This document shows, piece by piece, positions 26,818-35,048 of a stretch of DNA of 64,000 nucleotides (position 1 is the stretch's first letter; every line of letters begins with the position of its first letter). Source of the stretch: TOLSYN sp963849065 (GTDB lineage: Bacteria; Acidobacteriota; Terriglobia; Terriglobales; Acidobacteriaceae); assembly GCA_963849065.1 (NCBI GenBank), contig CAWKFM010000005.1, positions 2,108,001 to 2,172,000 of the forward strand, given 5' to 3'. Position numbers and translations under genes: made by a program. A model generated the notes under the pieces. That model saw only the letters and a program-made list of their open reading frames with translations. It searched no databases and was not told the origin of the DNA.

Positions 26818-27599
26818 GATGCCATGACCTCCGTGCCGCATTCGATTTTAGTCTGGTAAAACGCCGGCAGCATCTCGGCCTCTAGCGCGGGAAGAATCCG
26901 CACACGGTGCACACCCAACCGCAACGCGTCCTGGCAGGCCTGCAGTTTGGGAAGCATTCCGCCGCGAACCACGGAACTGGCTACCAGTTGCGGAATCTCA
27001 TGGGTCGAAAGCCACCGGATCACCGTCCCATCAGCGCCCTTCACGCCTTCCACGTCGGTCAAAAAGATCAGCGCGTTGGCGCCGCATCCGGAGGCGCAGG
27101 CCGAAGCCATCTGGTCGGCATTCACGTTGTAGTACTCGCCGTCGGAGCCCAGCGCCAGACTCGAGATTACCGGAATCCCGTCATTGTCCCAGATCGCCTC
27201 GATCCAGCGCGAATCCACCGAGCTGATCTCGCCGACAAATCCCAGGTCGCCGCCGACTGTTTTCTTTTTGCGCGCCAGAAACGCCGCGCCGTCGCCGCCG
27301 CAGAGCCCGACCGCAGCCTGTCCCGTGGCGGTGATCGCCGCCACCAGTTGCTTGTTCACCCGGCCCGCCAGCACCATCAGGGCCACATCGCGCGTATCCG
27401 AATCGGTGACCCGCAGTCCGTTCACGAAGGTGGACTCCTTGCCCATCCGCGCCAGCACCTCGGTCAGAGCCTTGCCGCCGCCGTGCACCACGGCCACCTG
27501 ATGCCCTGCGGCCGCCAGGTCGGCAACAGCCTGCGCGCACTTCTTCAGCAGCGTCTTGTCCTCAAGCGCCGCACCGCCAATTTTCACCACGAGCTTCAT
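26814..27599 (-). CDS. argB: Acetylglutamate kinase
   Basis: Phosphorylates N-acetylglutamate; the usual feedback-controlled step of arginine synthesis. 261 residues: MKLVVKIGGAALED (ATP/phosphate lysine), VVHGGGKALTEVL, FVNGLRVTDSDT, ISSLALGSDGEYYNVNAD, and FLTDVEGV. ATG preceded by AAGGAGG at nine bases, two bases after the argC stop. It lacks the long N-terminal helix that marks arginine-inhibited hexameric enzymes, so feedback inhibition by arginine is not obvious from sequence (inference). Confidence 0.95.
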   Translation of the reverse strand: MKLVVKIGGAALEDKTLLKKCAQAVADLAAAGHQVAVVHGGGKALTEVLARMGKESTFVNGLRVTDSDTRDVALMVLAGRVNKQLVAAITATGQAAVGLCGGDGAAFLARKKKTVGGDLGFVGEISSVDSRWIEAIWDNDGIPVISSLALGSDGEYYNVNADQMASACASGCGANALIFLTDVEGVKGADGTVIRWLSTHEIPQLVASSVVRGGMLPKLQACQDALRLGVHRVRILPALEAEMLPAFYQTKIECGTEVMAS

Positions 27600-27601
27600 C
27601 A

Positions 27602-28645
27602 CTAGAATCCCTCCTTCTCGTCCCAGCCGAACATCACGTTCAGGTTCTGGAGCGCCTGGCCCGCCGCGCCCTTCATCAGGTTGTCCAGGCAGGACACCAC
27701 GATGAGGCGCTTTCCATCCGGGGCCAGCTGAAACCCCACGTCGCAATAATTCGTGCGCACCGAGTATTGAATCTGCGGCAGCTTGCCATACCCAAAAATC
27801 CGAACCCATTGGGCGCCGCCGTAAAACCCGCGCAACACGGCATCGATTTCGTCAGGAGAAACGGGCCTGGTTAGCCCTAAATAGATCGTCGAAAGTATGC
27901 CGCGTGGAATCGGCAACAGGTGTGGAGTAAAAGTGAGTTCGTCAGCATGGATGCCCGCCTGTTCCAGGATCTCGCCGGTGTGGCGATGTCCAAATACCGA
28001 ATACGCCGAAAAGTTGTCGGCAGCTTCCACAAAATGCGTCTTCTGGGTGGGCTTTTTGCCCGCCCCGGAGACGCCCGACTTACAATCGCAAACCACTCCG
28101 CGGCCTGTATCCACCAGTCCGGAGCGCACCAGCGGCGCCAAGGGCACGATTACCGAGGTTGCATAGCAACCCGGATTGGCCACCAGCTGAGCCCCGCGAA
28201 TCTCATCCTGGTGCAACTCCGGCAATCCGTAAACCGCCGTACGGTCCAGCTCCGCGGCCCGTGCCACATCCCGGTCTTCAAAGCTATATACGGCGCGATT
28301 GGATGCTTCTTTCAGCCTCCACGCACCGCTCAAATCCACAATCCGCAAGCCCCTCGCCAGGGCCTCCGGAACCAGTTCGCGCGAAAGCTCGTGTGGCGTA
28401 GCCAAAAACAATACATCAATTCCGCGCGACTTCAACAACTCCCACGAAAAAGCTTCCAGCGGATAGCTGGCGCCGCCCGCAATCTCGGGGTAATGCTCCT
28501 CGAGCGGCAGCGTCGCCATCTCTCCCTGGCGCGACACAAACAACGGCGTGGCCGTCTTGGAATGCCGGATCAGGAGCTTCGCCAGCTCGATTCCCGCATA
28601 GCCGGTGGAGCCCATCACCGCGGCCTTTACTTTTGCCGCGCTCAC
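27602..28645 (-). CDS. argC: N-acetyl-gamma-glutamyl-phosphate reductase
   Basis: NADPH enzyme that reduces N-acetylglutamyl phosphate to the semialdehyde. 347 residues of the type I enzyme with an N-terminal Rossmann GSTGYAGIELAKLL, the catalytic cysteine in NPGCYATS (Cys160), the SGVSGAGKKP loop and the conserved HRHTGEIL. C-terminal LKGAAGQALQNLNVMFG-type segment (here LMKGAAGQALQNLN) is typical. ATG overlaps the argR stop by four bases (ATGA). Confidence 0.96.
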   Translation of the reverse strand: MSAAKVKAAVMGSTGYAGIELAKLLIRHSKTATPLFVSRQGEMATLPLEEHYPEIAGGASYPLEAFSWELLKSRGIDVLFLATPHELSRELVPEALARGLRIVDLSGAWRLKEASNRAVYSFEDRDVARAAELDRTAVYGLPELHQDEIRGAQLVANPGCYATSVIVPLAPLVRSGLVDTGRGVVCDCKSGVSGAGKKPTQKTHFVEAADNFSAYSVFGHRHTGEILEQAGIHADELTFTPHLLPIPRGILSTIYLGLTRPVSPDEIDAVLRGFYGGAQWVRIFGYGKLPQIQYSVRTNYCDVGFQLAPDGKRLIVVSCLDNLMKGAAGQALQNLNVMFGWDEKEGF

Positions 28646-29085
28646 TGCATCATCCCTTTAATCCGAAGCGATACCCGGTGCGCGTTTTTCTTGTTCTGCG
28701 AAATCACCAGGATCGTGTCGTCCCCTCCAACCGTGCCCACAATCTCCGCCCAGCCTTCCGAATCGATGGCTGCCGCCACCGGCTGCGCCGAACCGGGCGC
28801 GGTCTGGATCACCAGCAGGTTCTGCGCCTCGCGCACTTCGATCACAAACTCCCGAACCAACCGGCCCGCCGAGTGAAATCCCGGCTCCGCCTGGGAGTCG
28901 CCATGCGAAACGCTGTAGCCGGCCGGGGTCTTCACCAGGGCCAACTCATTGATATCCCGCGACAAGGTCGCCTGCGTCACGTCGAATCCCTGCCGTAGAA
29001 GCAGCCTCCGCAATTGCTCCTGGTTGGCCACCGGCTCTTGCTGTACCAGGTCCAGAATCAGGTTTTGACGCGACAGCTTCGACAT
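28642..29085 (-). CDS. argR: Arginine repressor ArgR
   Basis: Hexameric regulator that binds ARG boxes with arginine as co-repressor. 147 residues: a winged helix N-domain (LILDLVQQEPVANQEQLRRL, then FDVTQATLSRDINELALVKT) and a C-terminal arginine-binding domain (NLLVIQTAPGSAQPVAAAID, WAEIVGTVGGDDTILVI with the conserved GD-D pair). It is the first gene of the arg transcript, so ArgR would control its own operon. Two palindromic ATGCATA-type sites lie in the 184-base gap upstream. Confidence 0.95.
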   Translation of the reverse strand: MSKLSRQNLILDLVQQEPVANQEQLRRLLLRQGFDVTQATLSRDINELALVKTPAGYSVSHGDSQAEPGFHSAGRLVREFVIEVREAQNLLVIQTAPGSAQPVAAAIDSEGWAEIVGTVGGDDTILVISQNKKNAHRVSLRIKGMMQ

Positions 29086-29120
29086 GGGGCCCCGGGCGCA
29101 GAATTATTATTCACGCGACC

Positions 29121-29155
29121 GCATAAGTATGCATCCTTCGGACAAGACACGTCAA
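29121..29155 (-). promoter_or_regulatory. argR/arg operon promoter overlapped by a candidate ARG box
   Basis: On the minus strand TTGACG (29155-29150), an 18-base spacer and CATACT (29131-29126) form a plausible promoter about 40 bases ahead of argR. The palindrome GCATAAGTATGCAT (29121-29134) covers the -10 box, so ArgR bound there would block polymerase. Confidence 0.6.
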
Positions 29156-29201
29156 TATCTTGGCGAAGAAAAATTGCCATGTTGGCCCTGTCCGCGATGC
29201 G

Positions 29202-29219
29202 ATGCATATTCTGCATAAA
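29202..29219 (-). promoter_or_regulatory. Second candidate ARG box
   Basis: ATGCATATTCTGCATAAA is an imperfect palindrome with the same ATGCATA half as the site over the -10 box 65 bases away. Paired ARG boxes are usual for hexameric ArgR. Assignment is by similarity to known ARG-box form (TGAAT/TGCAT inverted), not by any test. Confidence 0.45.
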
Positions 29220-29223
29220 CTTG

Positions 29224-29245
29224 CGGGCGGCCCGCAGGCCGCCCG
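29224..29245 (-). terminator. Stem-loop after the oxidase operon
   Basis: CGGGCGGCC pairs perfectly with GGCCGCCCG across a cgca loop, 25 bases past the stop of the oxidase small subunit and ahead of the arg promoter; it separates the two transcripts. Only a short T tract follows on the minus strand. Confidence 0.5.
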
Positions 29246-29269
29246 TTGAGCATTTCCCATTGACTCCGG

Positions 29270-30397
29270 TTAGCGTGGCATCATAGCGGCAGCGGGCTTT
29301 TTCGCGCCTTTGGCCACCAGGGCGAGCATGTAGCCCACCGTCGCCAAGCCTCCCACGAACAGCAGCAGGAAGAGCGCGATGATCCCGGTCTGCGGATGCA
29401 CCGCCAGCGCGCCCAGGTTTGCGTAAGGCTTCAGGTAGGCCACCCGCAGCAGGAAGCGCAGGCATACCATCAGGAACAGCGTCAGCATCGTCAATCCGAA
29501 GCCGGCGTGCACCATCGCCCCGGGCCGCGGCGCCATGCTTCCCACCAGAATGAGGATCAGGGCTGCGATAGCCGACATCAGCGCCAGACCGAAGACGCCG
29601 CCGGTCAGCGGATCCCGCAGCAGCGAGAACGCAATGTCGCGCGGGATCGCCACCAGCAGCCAGAAGCCGAACAGGAACTGCAAGCCGGTGCAGGCCGCAA
29701 ACACCACGCCCGCCCGTTGCACCAGCCACTTTCCGTATCCGGCGTCCGACTTGATCTTGGCCAGTCCAATTTCCACCAGAATGGCCGAGAAGATTACCAT
29801 GGCGCCGTTGACCATGTGCAGATAACGCGGAGCCACCGAATGGTCGCCCAGGTTCAGGTTCCACCCGTTGGGATGGGCGCGATACATCCCCAGCCAGCTC
29901 TCCGGGCGCTCCAGCAGCGTCATGTTATTGACGAAGATGAAGGCGACTCCCAGCAGCACGCAAACCGAGACCGCCAGCACGCAGCCGGCGATTCCTTTGC
30001 CCTGATCCGCCCGGTAGGAGAAGTAATAGTAGCCGTAGTAAGCCACCATCACCAGGGGAACCACCGAAAACCACAGCGCGCCAATCAGAATCGAACTGGT
30101 GTACAGATAGTTGCCGTAGAGCACCTGGACAAACAGCAGCGCTGCCACGCCCAGCGTGACAGTGAAGGCCAGGAGCGCGGGCAGCATCCCTGCCAGTTCA
30201 TTGGCCAGCCGGCGCGAGTAGGCGTGGTCCGCGTGCCGCCCGCGCAGGTAGTTCCACAGCGCCCAGATGCCGCCACCGAGGGCCGAGTTCATGAACAAGA
30301 GGTGCAGAGTGAACACCACCAGAAGCAGTGCGGTAAACAGCCACACCGGGCCAGGCAGCGGCAGGGGATCGACCTGAGGAATCGGAATCGTGTGCAT
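29270..30397 (-). CDS. Membrane subunit II of bd-like oxidase (partner of the haem-c fusion)
   Basis: 375 residues with about nine hydrophobic segments, for example WLFTALLLVVFTLHLLFMNS, LLAFTVTLGVAALLFVQVLYG and LILILVGSMA. It begins exactly where the large subunit ends (TAATG), so the two are translated together. No clear motif is visible; pairing with a CydA-like chain is the reason to call it subunit II, although it does not resemble E. coli CydB strongly. Two histidines near the start (TLHLLFM and RHADHAYSRR) and HMVNGAMV in the middle are candidate haem or quinone contacts (inference). Confidence 0.65.
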   Translation of the reverse strand: MHTIPIPQVDPLPLPGPVWLFTALLLVVFTLHLLFMNSALGGGIWALWNYLRGRHADHAYSRRLANELAGMLPALLAFTVTLGVAALLFVQVLYGNYLYTSSILIGALWFSVVPLVMVAYYGYYYFSYRADQGKGIAGCVLAVSVCVLLGVAFIFVNNMTLLERPESWLGMYRAHPNGWNLNLGDHSVAPRYLHMVNGAMVIFSAILVEIGLAKIKSDAGYGKWLVQRAGVVFAACTGLQFLFGFWLLVAIPRDIAFSLLRDPLTGGVFGLALMSAIAALILILVGSMAPRPGAMVHAGFGLTMLTLFLMVCLRFLLRVAYLKPYANLGALAVHPQTGIIALFLLLFVGGLATVGYMLALVAKGAKKPAAAMMPR

Positions 30398-32001
30398 TAA
30401 CGCACCTCCTGGAGCGGCCCGTTCGGACGCATCATTTGAGACTTCGTAGTACCGGTCGGCATCTCCGGCGTAGCGGAGCCGGGCGGCAGCGGCCGGTTGG
30501 CCTCCTGCGCGATGTAGGCGGCCAGCGCCTGTGCCTGGTCGTCGGGCGCATTGAAGTTCGGCATATCCGGGCTCATCGAGCCCAGTGCCGCAAACATACT
30601 CTGCACATCGCTCGGCGACTGCTTTTCAAAGATGCCGCGCAGCGGCCGGTACTTGCCATTGATGGTGTGGCAGTGCCCGCAGCGCGAGTTGAACACCTTC
30701 TCGCCGATCTCCAGACGGTTGGCGTCAGTGATAGTAAAGTGCCACGGCGGATTCAATCCCGCCAGATAGCTGCCCAGGGCCTTGCGGTCGGCTTCATTGC
30801 CCGCATAGGGAGGCATGGTGCCGTGCATCACTTGAATGTGCTGCAAAACGTCAGCGGCAAAGTCGGCGTCCCAGCCATCGGCGCGCCGCTTCATGCTGCG
30901 ATATCCCTCCGCGGAGTGGCAGGCGCCGCACTGCGCGTTAAACAGAAATTTCCCATACTCCGGGCTCGTCGTGTCGTCGGTCAACGTAAACTTCGCTGCC
31001 TGGCTCACTCCGTTGGCCTGCAAAGCCTCGATCTGCGAGACGCGCATGTCATTGGCATAGACCACCTGATCGACCACCCACGGCTTGCGAAGAAACTCGC
31101 GCAGATACTCGCCCGCCCCAATCATGCCCAGGCCGCAAACCAGCAGCACCGCGACCACGGGAGGCTTCATCCAGCGCGGCTTCAAAAGTCCGAAGACCAG
31201 CGAAATCACCACCGCCGCCAAGGCAAAATCAATCCCGCCGAGCGCCGCGTGACGCACTCCGGTCAGAGTGCCATCCAGATACGCGGCAGAAAATTTCGGG
31301 ATGCGCCAGAAGTACCACTTCAGCGCCAGCGGCAGCACCACGGCGCCCACCAGCACCCACACGGCGGCCCAGCGAGTCACCTTTTCGCGGCCTTCCCCCT
31401 TGGGCAGCGTCACAAAGCCGAAGATGCCGGCCAGGATCACGCATACTGCCGAGCGCGCCACCAGGGATGAGAAGAAGGTGGGATTGAAGAATCCGTCCGC
31501 AAAGCTATGCGTCTGCAACCAGCGTCCGGGCGTCAGCATGAAGCTAAGAATCCCGTTGATGACGAACAGGCTCATCCAGGCCGCCACAAAGTAAATCCAG
31601 CCTACGATCAGGTGATCGCGGGGATCCAGGGTGTCCCAGGTTTTGTAATAAATGATGGCCGCGGCGATTTCCACGAAGAAGAAGACCCATTCGATGGCCC
31701 ATGCCCACACCCATCCATGGATAAGGGTGGACGTGGCCTCGGGGCTTACCAGCCCGATGGTGAACCAGATCCCGACGCCGGAGATCGCGCCGAAGACCAG
31801 CGTGAGCAGTAGGAAGAACTTGGAGAAACGGCGGCAGTAATCGAGCACGGCTGCGTCTTTCTGCTGCCGCGCAAGAGTCTCGCTCACCACCAGGAAAAAC
31901 CCGCCGCCGACCGCAAACTGCGAGACGAAGACGTGCAACACCGCGACCAGCGCGATCAGCATCCCGCCGGGAATCGCAAGTTGCCAGTGTGGATAGTTCA
32001 A
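30397..32001 (-). CDS. Cytochrome bd-like oxidase subunit I fused to two c-type haem domains
   Basis: Membrane-bound terminal oxidase candidate. The first part (about 300 residues, eight hydrophobic segments) is CydA-like, with a conserved His23 in AVLHVFVSQFAVGGG and the acidic pair E104/E111 in WAIEWVFFFVEIAAA, like the proton channel acids of CydA. After the last helix comes a periplasmic linker and two haem-c motifs, CGACH (358-362) and CGHCH (441-445), each in a cytochrome c-like segment. This is the layout described for the OR-C family of the bd superfamily (electron input from a cytochrome c-like domain instead of quinol). A TTG start at 32001 is favoured, with AGGAG eight bases upstream; a GTG at 32010 would sit on that site. 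Confidence 0.75.
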   Translation of the reverse strand: MNYPHWQLAIPGGMLIALVAVLHVFVSQFAVGGGFFLVVSETLARQQKDAAVLDYCRRFSKFFLLLTLVFGAISGVGIWFTIGLVSPEATSTLIHGWVWAWAIEWVFFFVEIAAAIIYYKTWDTLDPRDHLIVGWIYFVAAWMSLFVINGILSFMLTPGRWLQTHSFADGFFNPTFFSSLVARSAVCVILAGIFGFVTLPKGEGREKVTRWAAVWVLVGAVVLPLALKWYFWRIPKFSAAYLDGTLTGVRHAALGGIDFALAAVVISLVFGLLKPRWMKPPVVAVLLVCGLGMIGAGEYLREFLRKPWVVDQVVYANDMRVSQIEALQANGVSQAAKFTLTDDTTSPEYGKFLFNAQCGACHSAEGYRSMKRRADGWDADFAADVLQHIQVMHGTMPPYAGNEADRKALGSYLAGLNPPWHFTITDANRLEIGEKVFNSRCGHCHTINGKYRPLRGIFEKQSPSDVQSMFAALGSMSPDMPNFNAPDDQAQALAAYIAQEANRPLPPGSATPEMPTGTTKSQMMRPNGPLQEVR

Positions 32002-32103
32002 AGGGCACACTCCTAGCTAAAGTTAACGGTGCCCTGTATCTTCTACCCCGGAGCGCATGGAATGCAACTGGGGAAACCAACTTAGAAAAAGACAAACGCG
32101 ATC

Positions 32104-32129
32104 CATCCCGGGGAGAGCCCACCGGGATG
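32104..32129 (-). terminator. Hairpin after the ferredoxin gene
   Basis: CATCCCGG pairs with CCGGGATG across ten bases, about 80 bases beyond the ferredoxin stop. A T-rich run (GTTTGTCTTTTT) follows some 12 bases later on the minus strand. Could partly end the ferredoxin transcript before the oxidase genes. Confidence 0.4.
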
Positions 32130-32205
32130 AACCGCATAGTTCGCGCAAGTTGATGGAGCGCAGGAAGACAAGCTTTTTGCGCCCGTCAGGATTGAATCGC
32201 GATGC

Positions 32206-32460
32206 TTAGCTGGCGAAGAACGCCGCGTTTGCTTCCACTGCGGCGATCTTGTCGGCCGGCAGGTCATCAATTGCAAAAATCGAGTTCGTCGGGCACTCTG
32301 CCACGCAGCCGCCGCAATCCATGCAATCTGCCGGATTGATGTAAAGCTGGGTCACGGTCTCCCATGCGGGCTCGCTCTTAAAAGGACGAATCGCCTCGGA
32401 AGGGCAGGAATCAACGCACAGGTTGTCTCGGGTACAGGTGTCGGTAATAACGTGGGCCAT
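32206..32460 (-). CDS. Ferredoxin, bacterial [Fe-S] type
   Basis: 84-residue electron carrier. First cluster region C9-x5-C15-x3-C19-P (CTRDNLCVDSCP), second C46-x2-C49-x2-C52-x3-C56-P (CMDCGGCVAECP). The first site lacks one of the usual four close cysteines, so a [3Fe-4S] plus [4Fe-4S] (seven-iron) protein like those of Thermus or Azotobacter is likely. AAGGAG lies eleven bases before the ATG. It precedes the oxidase genes by about 200 bases on the same strand and follows gluQ. A CRP/FNR-type palindrome lies upstream. Confidence 0.88.
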   Translation of the reverse strand: MAHVITDTCTRDNLCVDSCPSEAIRPFKSEPAWETVTQLYINPADCMDCGGCVAECPTNSIFAIDDLPADKIAAVEANAAFFAS

Positions 32461-32534
32461 TCGAAAAAATCTCCTTGCGCAATTCTGGGTAGAACCAATC
32501 TGAAATTACTGCTATCACACCCGCGCGCATTTTC

Positions 32535-32577
32535 ATCATAAAGAGCGATGACCCAAGGAACAGTGATCTAGATCACT
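32535..32577 (-). promoter_or_regulatory. CRP/FNR-family operator plus -10 box
   Basis: AGTGATCTAGATCACT (32562-32577) is a perfect 16-base palindrome with the GTGA-N6-TCAC spacing of CRP-family sites. On the minus strand TATGAT (32540-32535) is a good -10 box. A start about seven bases downstream, near 32528, puts the palindrome centre (32569.5) at about -41.5, the class II position for CRP/FNR activation. No -35 box is needed there. The target is the ferredoxin gene, perhaps also the oxidase. Confidence 0.62.
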
Positions 32578-32592
32578 TTTCCGGTAAATCAA

Positions 32593-33507
32593 TCATAACT
32601 TTTTCCGCTCTGAATGGGGCAGAGACATCGCCCGCACCTGCTCCGGACGCAACCCCTGCCGGCGCAACCCGTGTAGGCTCAGCGCGTCATGGCGTTTGGC
32701 CAGCCGCACACCGTTTTCATCATTCATCAGAGCGCAATGATAGTAATCCGGCGTTGCCAATCCCAACGCCCGCTGCAACAGAATTTGCCGGGCGGTCGAG
32801 CGCAACAGGTCTGCCCCGCGCACCACTTCGCTGACCTGCATCGCCGCATCGTCCACCACAACTGCCAACTGATAGGCGGGAACGTCGTCGCGCCGCCACA
32901 CCAGGAAATCGCCAAAGTCGCGCCCGGCCTCGAATGAGTGCCGCCCCATGCACCGGTCCTCGAATGCAATCGCCTCGCCGTCGGGCACGCGAAAACGCCA
33001 GTTCACGCCCAGCGGAGATTCCGCAGCCAGCCGCCGCTCGCGGCAGGTTCCCGGATAAATTGGCTCGTCAGTTTCATGTGGGGCGCCTTCATGCGGAGCC
33101 GTGGCTGCCATCGCCAGTTCCCGGCGCGAGCAGCAGCAGGGATAAATCCACCCCTCGCGCAGCAGCCTGCGCCACGCCTCCAGGTAAAACTCCCGCCGCT
33201 CGCTCTGTACATAGGGGCCAAACCCACCGCCCACATCCGGCCCCTCCTGCCAGTCGATACCAAACCAACGCAGGTCCTCCACCATCGCCGCGGCGAACTT
33301 CGCCAGGCTGCGCTGCGGGTCCAGGTCCTCGTTGCGGAAGATCAACGTACCCCGGTACTCGCGCGCCCGTTCATAGGCCCTCCAGAACGTGCTGGCGTGG
33401 CCCAGGTGCAGATAGCCCGTGGGCGACGGCGCGATCCGTCCGCGATAGCTCTTTCCGATTATCATTGCGCTGATTTTAGCGCCGTTGCGCCGGCGGCCAG
33501 CCTTCAC
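32593..33507 (-). CDS. gluQ: Glutamyl-Q tRNA(Asp) synthetase
   Basis: Attaches glutamate to the queuine base of tRNA(Asp). It looks like a truncated glutamyl-tRNA synthetase without the anticodon-binding domain: RGRIAPSPTGYLHLGHAST (class I HIGH motif), a zinc knuckle CCCSRREL ... C, and a weak KMSKS-like RLAKRHDALSL. 304 residues, the usual size. The GTG at 33507 gives a GTGA overlap with the phhA stop and has AGGGG upstream; ATG at 33465 gives a more usual N-terminus but no ribosome site. The catalytic assignment follows established family knowledge (YadB/GluQ). Confidence 0.88.
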   Translation of the reverse strand: MKAGRRRNGAKISAMIIGKSYRGRIAPSPTGYLHLGHASTFWRAYERAREYRGTLIFRNEDLDPQRSLAKFAAAMVEDLRWFGIDWQEGPDVGGGFGPYVQSERREFYLEAWRRLLREGWIYPCCCSRRELAMAATAPHEGAPHETDEPIYPGTCRERRLAAESPLGVNWRFRVPDGEAIAFEDRCMGRHSFEAGRDFGDFLVWRRDDVPAYQLAVVVDDAAMQVSEVVRGADLLRSTARQILLQRALGLATPDYYHCALMNDENGVRLAKRHDALSLHGLRRQGLRPEQVRAMSLPHSERKKL

Positions 33508-34259
33508 TGCCCCTCAACGATCTTCCGCGCCTCGACGACGGCAGGGTGGAGTTCCGCAAATGAATTGATCGCAAACAGCCGCTTGTGGATCTGATCCACT
33601 TTGACGGTCGTATTCAGCACCTCGGCCACGCTGAAGTCCCGGATCTCGCAGCCGCCGGAAAGCACATTGGTGCACTCCTGCTGCGACGATGCCACGCCCG
33701 AGCCGTACACCCGCACCGCGCCCTCCTGCCGGATCAGCCCGAACTCAAAGGAGTACCAGTACAGCCGCCCCATGCGCTCCAGTTTCTCGTCGTTGTCCAT
33801 CGCATGGCACACCTGGCCGTACTCGGCCACCGCGTCGGCAAAGCTCTGCTCGGCAAACATCGGCAGATGGCCCAGGGCGTCGTGTAGCAGGTCCGGCTCG
33901 GGAATGTAATCCCTCTGCGCGCGGCTGCGCAGCCAGATGGTGGAGGGGAACTGCCGCGCCGCCAGCATCTCAAAAAACGCCCCCTCGGGCATAAAGCCGG
34001 AGACTGGCTGCACCCTCCATCCGGTGCGCCTGTATAGCCGGTCGCTGATCTCGGGCAGATACGGAATCCGCTCCGGCCCCAGCCCCAGCGCCCGCCAGCC
34101 CTGCAGATACTCGCGGCAGGCGCAGTGCTCCAGCTGCGCCATGCGCCGCTCCACCAGCTCGCCCCAGAGCAGTTGCTGGTTGGCTGTGTATTTTGCGTAG
34201 TCCTGTTCGGTGAGAAACGGTTTCGCCGCGACCAGCTCTGCGTGTTGCATGCTCCGCAT
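33504..34259 (-). CDS. phhA: Phenylalanine 4-monooxygenase (aromatic amino acid hydroxylase)
   Basis: Iron- and pterin-dependent hydroxylase, phenylalanine to tyrosine. 251 residues, the bacterial length. Fe(II) ligands are visible as the two His of LLHDALGHLP and the Glu of YWYSFEFGL. The N-terminal YTANQQLLWGELVERRM and FPSTIWLRSRAQRDYIPEPD are also characteristic. Starts at ATG 34259 with GGGGTG four bases upstream; an internal ATG three codons later is equally possible. The pterin cofactor genes are not seen nearby. Confidence 0.93.
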   Translation of the reverse strand: MRSMQHAELVAAKPFLTEQDYAKYTANQQLLWGELVERRMAQLEHCACREYLQGWRALGLGPERIPYLPEISDRLYRRTGWRVQPVSGFMPEGAFFEMLAARQFPSTIWLRSRAQRDYIPEPDLLHDALGHLPMFAEQSFADAVAEYGQVCHAMDNDEKLERMGRLYWYSFEFGLIRQEGAVRVYGSGVASSQQECTNVLSGGCEIRDFSVAEVLNTTVKVDQIHKRLFAINSFAELHPAVVEARKIVEGQ

Positions 34260-34480
34260 CGGTCACCCCGCCTGCCCTTTGGGAAACGGGCACGTACTTC
34301 TTTTGGATGCACCGAGCGCCGGGAGGGATCACGGGCCGCCCAATGGGCACGGGACCTTCCATGTTGACATCCAGCGGCAACAATCGTGACTCCGGTCACC
34401 GTCTGTCCATGATACTTTTAGGTACTACTCCAACACTCTTCCATAGTAACAACCGCGAATCTTGTCTAAGGTCGTAGAGG

Positions 34481-34987
34481 ATGACTTCGAGAGCGAATAA
34501 ATCGGCTGCGATGAGACGCCGCGGCGGGCACGGTGCCCGTCAGGCAAGCGCGGGTTTCACCATTGTGGAACTGATCATCGTGACGGCCGTCATGCTGATC
34601 ATCGCCGCCATGGCCGTACCCAGCATGCAGAGTGCAATTCTGGCAGCCAAGACTTCGCGCACCGTGGGCGACGTTCGAACCATTGGGCAGGCCGCGCTTG
34701 GCTACACGGCGGAGAATGGGACTGCTCCCAACACGCTGACCGACATCGGCTACGACCAGCAGCTTGATCCCTGGGGAAACACCTATCAGTATCTTGGATT
34801 CACCGCTACGACCAGCACGGCACAAATGCGGACGGATATGTTCGGGGTGCCCATTAATACCTTTTTCGACCTCTACAGCATGGGGGCCGATCAACAGACC
34901 GCGACCTCGCTTTCGGCCACGCAAAGCCAGGATGATGTGATCTGGGCCAACGATGGCACTTACATTGGGCTGGCTTCGAATTACTAG
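34481..34987 (+). CDS. Type II secretion pseudopilin / type IV pilin-like protein (GspG-like)
   Basis: 168 residues. Prepilin leader ends ASAGFTIVELIIV, with Gly before the cleavage and Phe-Thr-x-x-Glu after it (Glu5), followed by the 20-residue hydrophobic helix VTAVMLIIAAMAVPSM. The mature head contains LDPWGNTYQYL, a calcium-loop-like DPWG segment of GspG. No pilus or secretion genes are adjacent, so it is an orphan. The nearest site is GAGG touching the ATG, so AAGG nine bases away or the ATG at 34511 may decide the start. Confidence 0.75.
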   Translation: MTSRANKSAAMRRRGGHGARQASAGFTIVELIIVTAVMLIIAAMAVPSMQSAILAAKTSRTVGDVRTIGQAALGYTAENGTAPNTLTDIGYDQQLDPWGNTYQYLGFTATTSTAQMRTDMFGVPINTFFDLYSMGADQQTATSLSATQSQDDVIWANDGTYIGLASNY

Positions 34988-35048
34988 GAGGCGGAATGCA
35001 GATGTGTCTCAGGTTTTCAGGATGTAGGGGGATGGAGAAGATTGCCCT

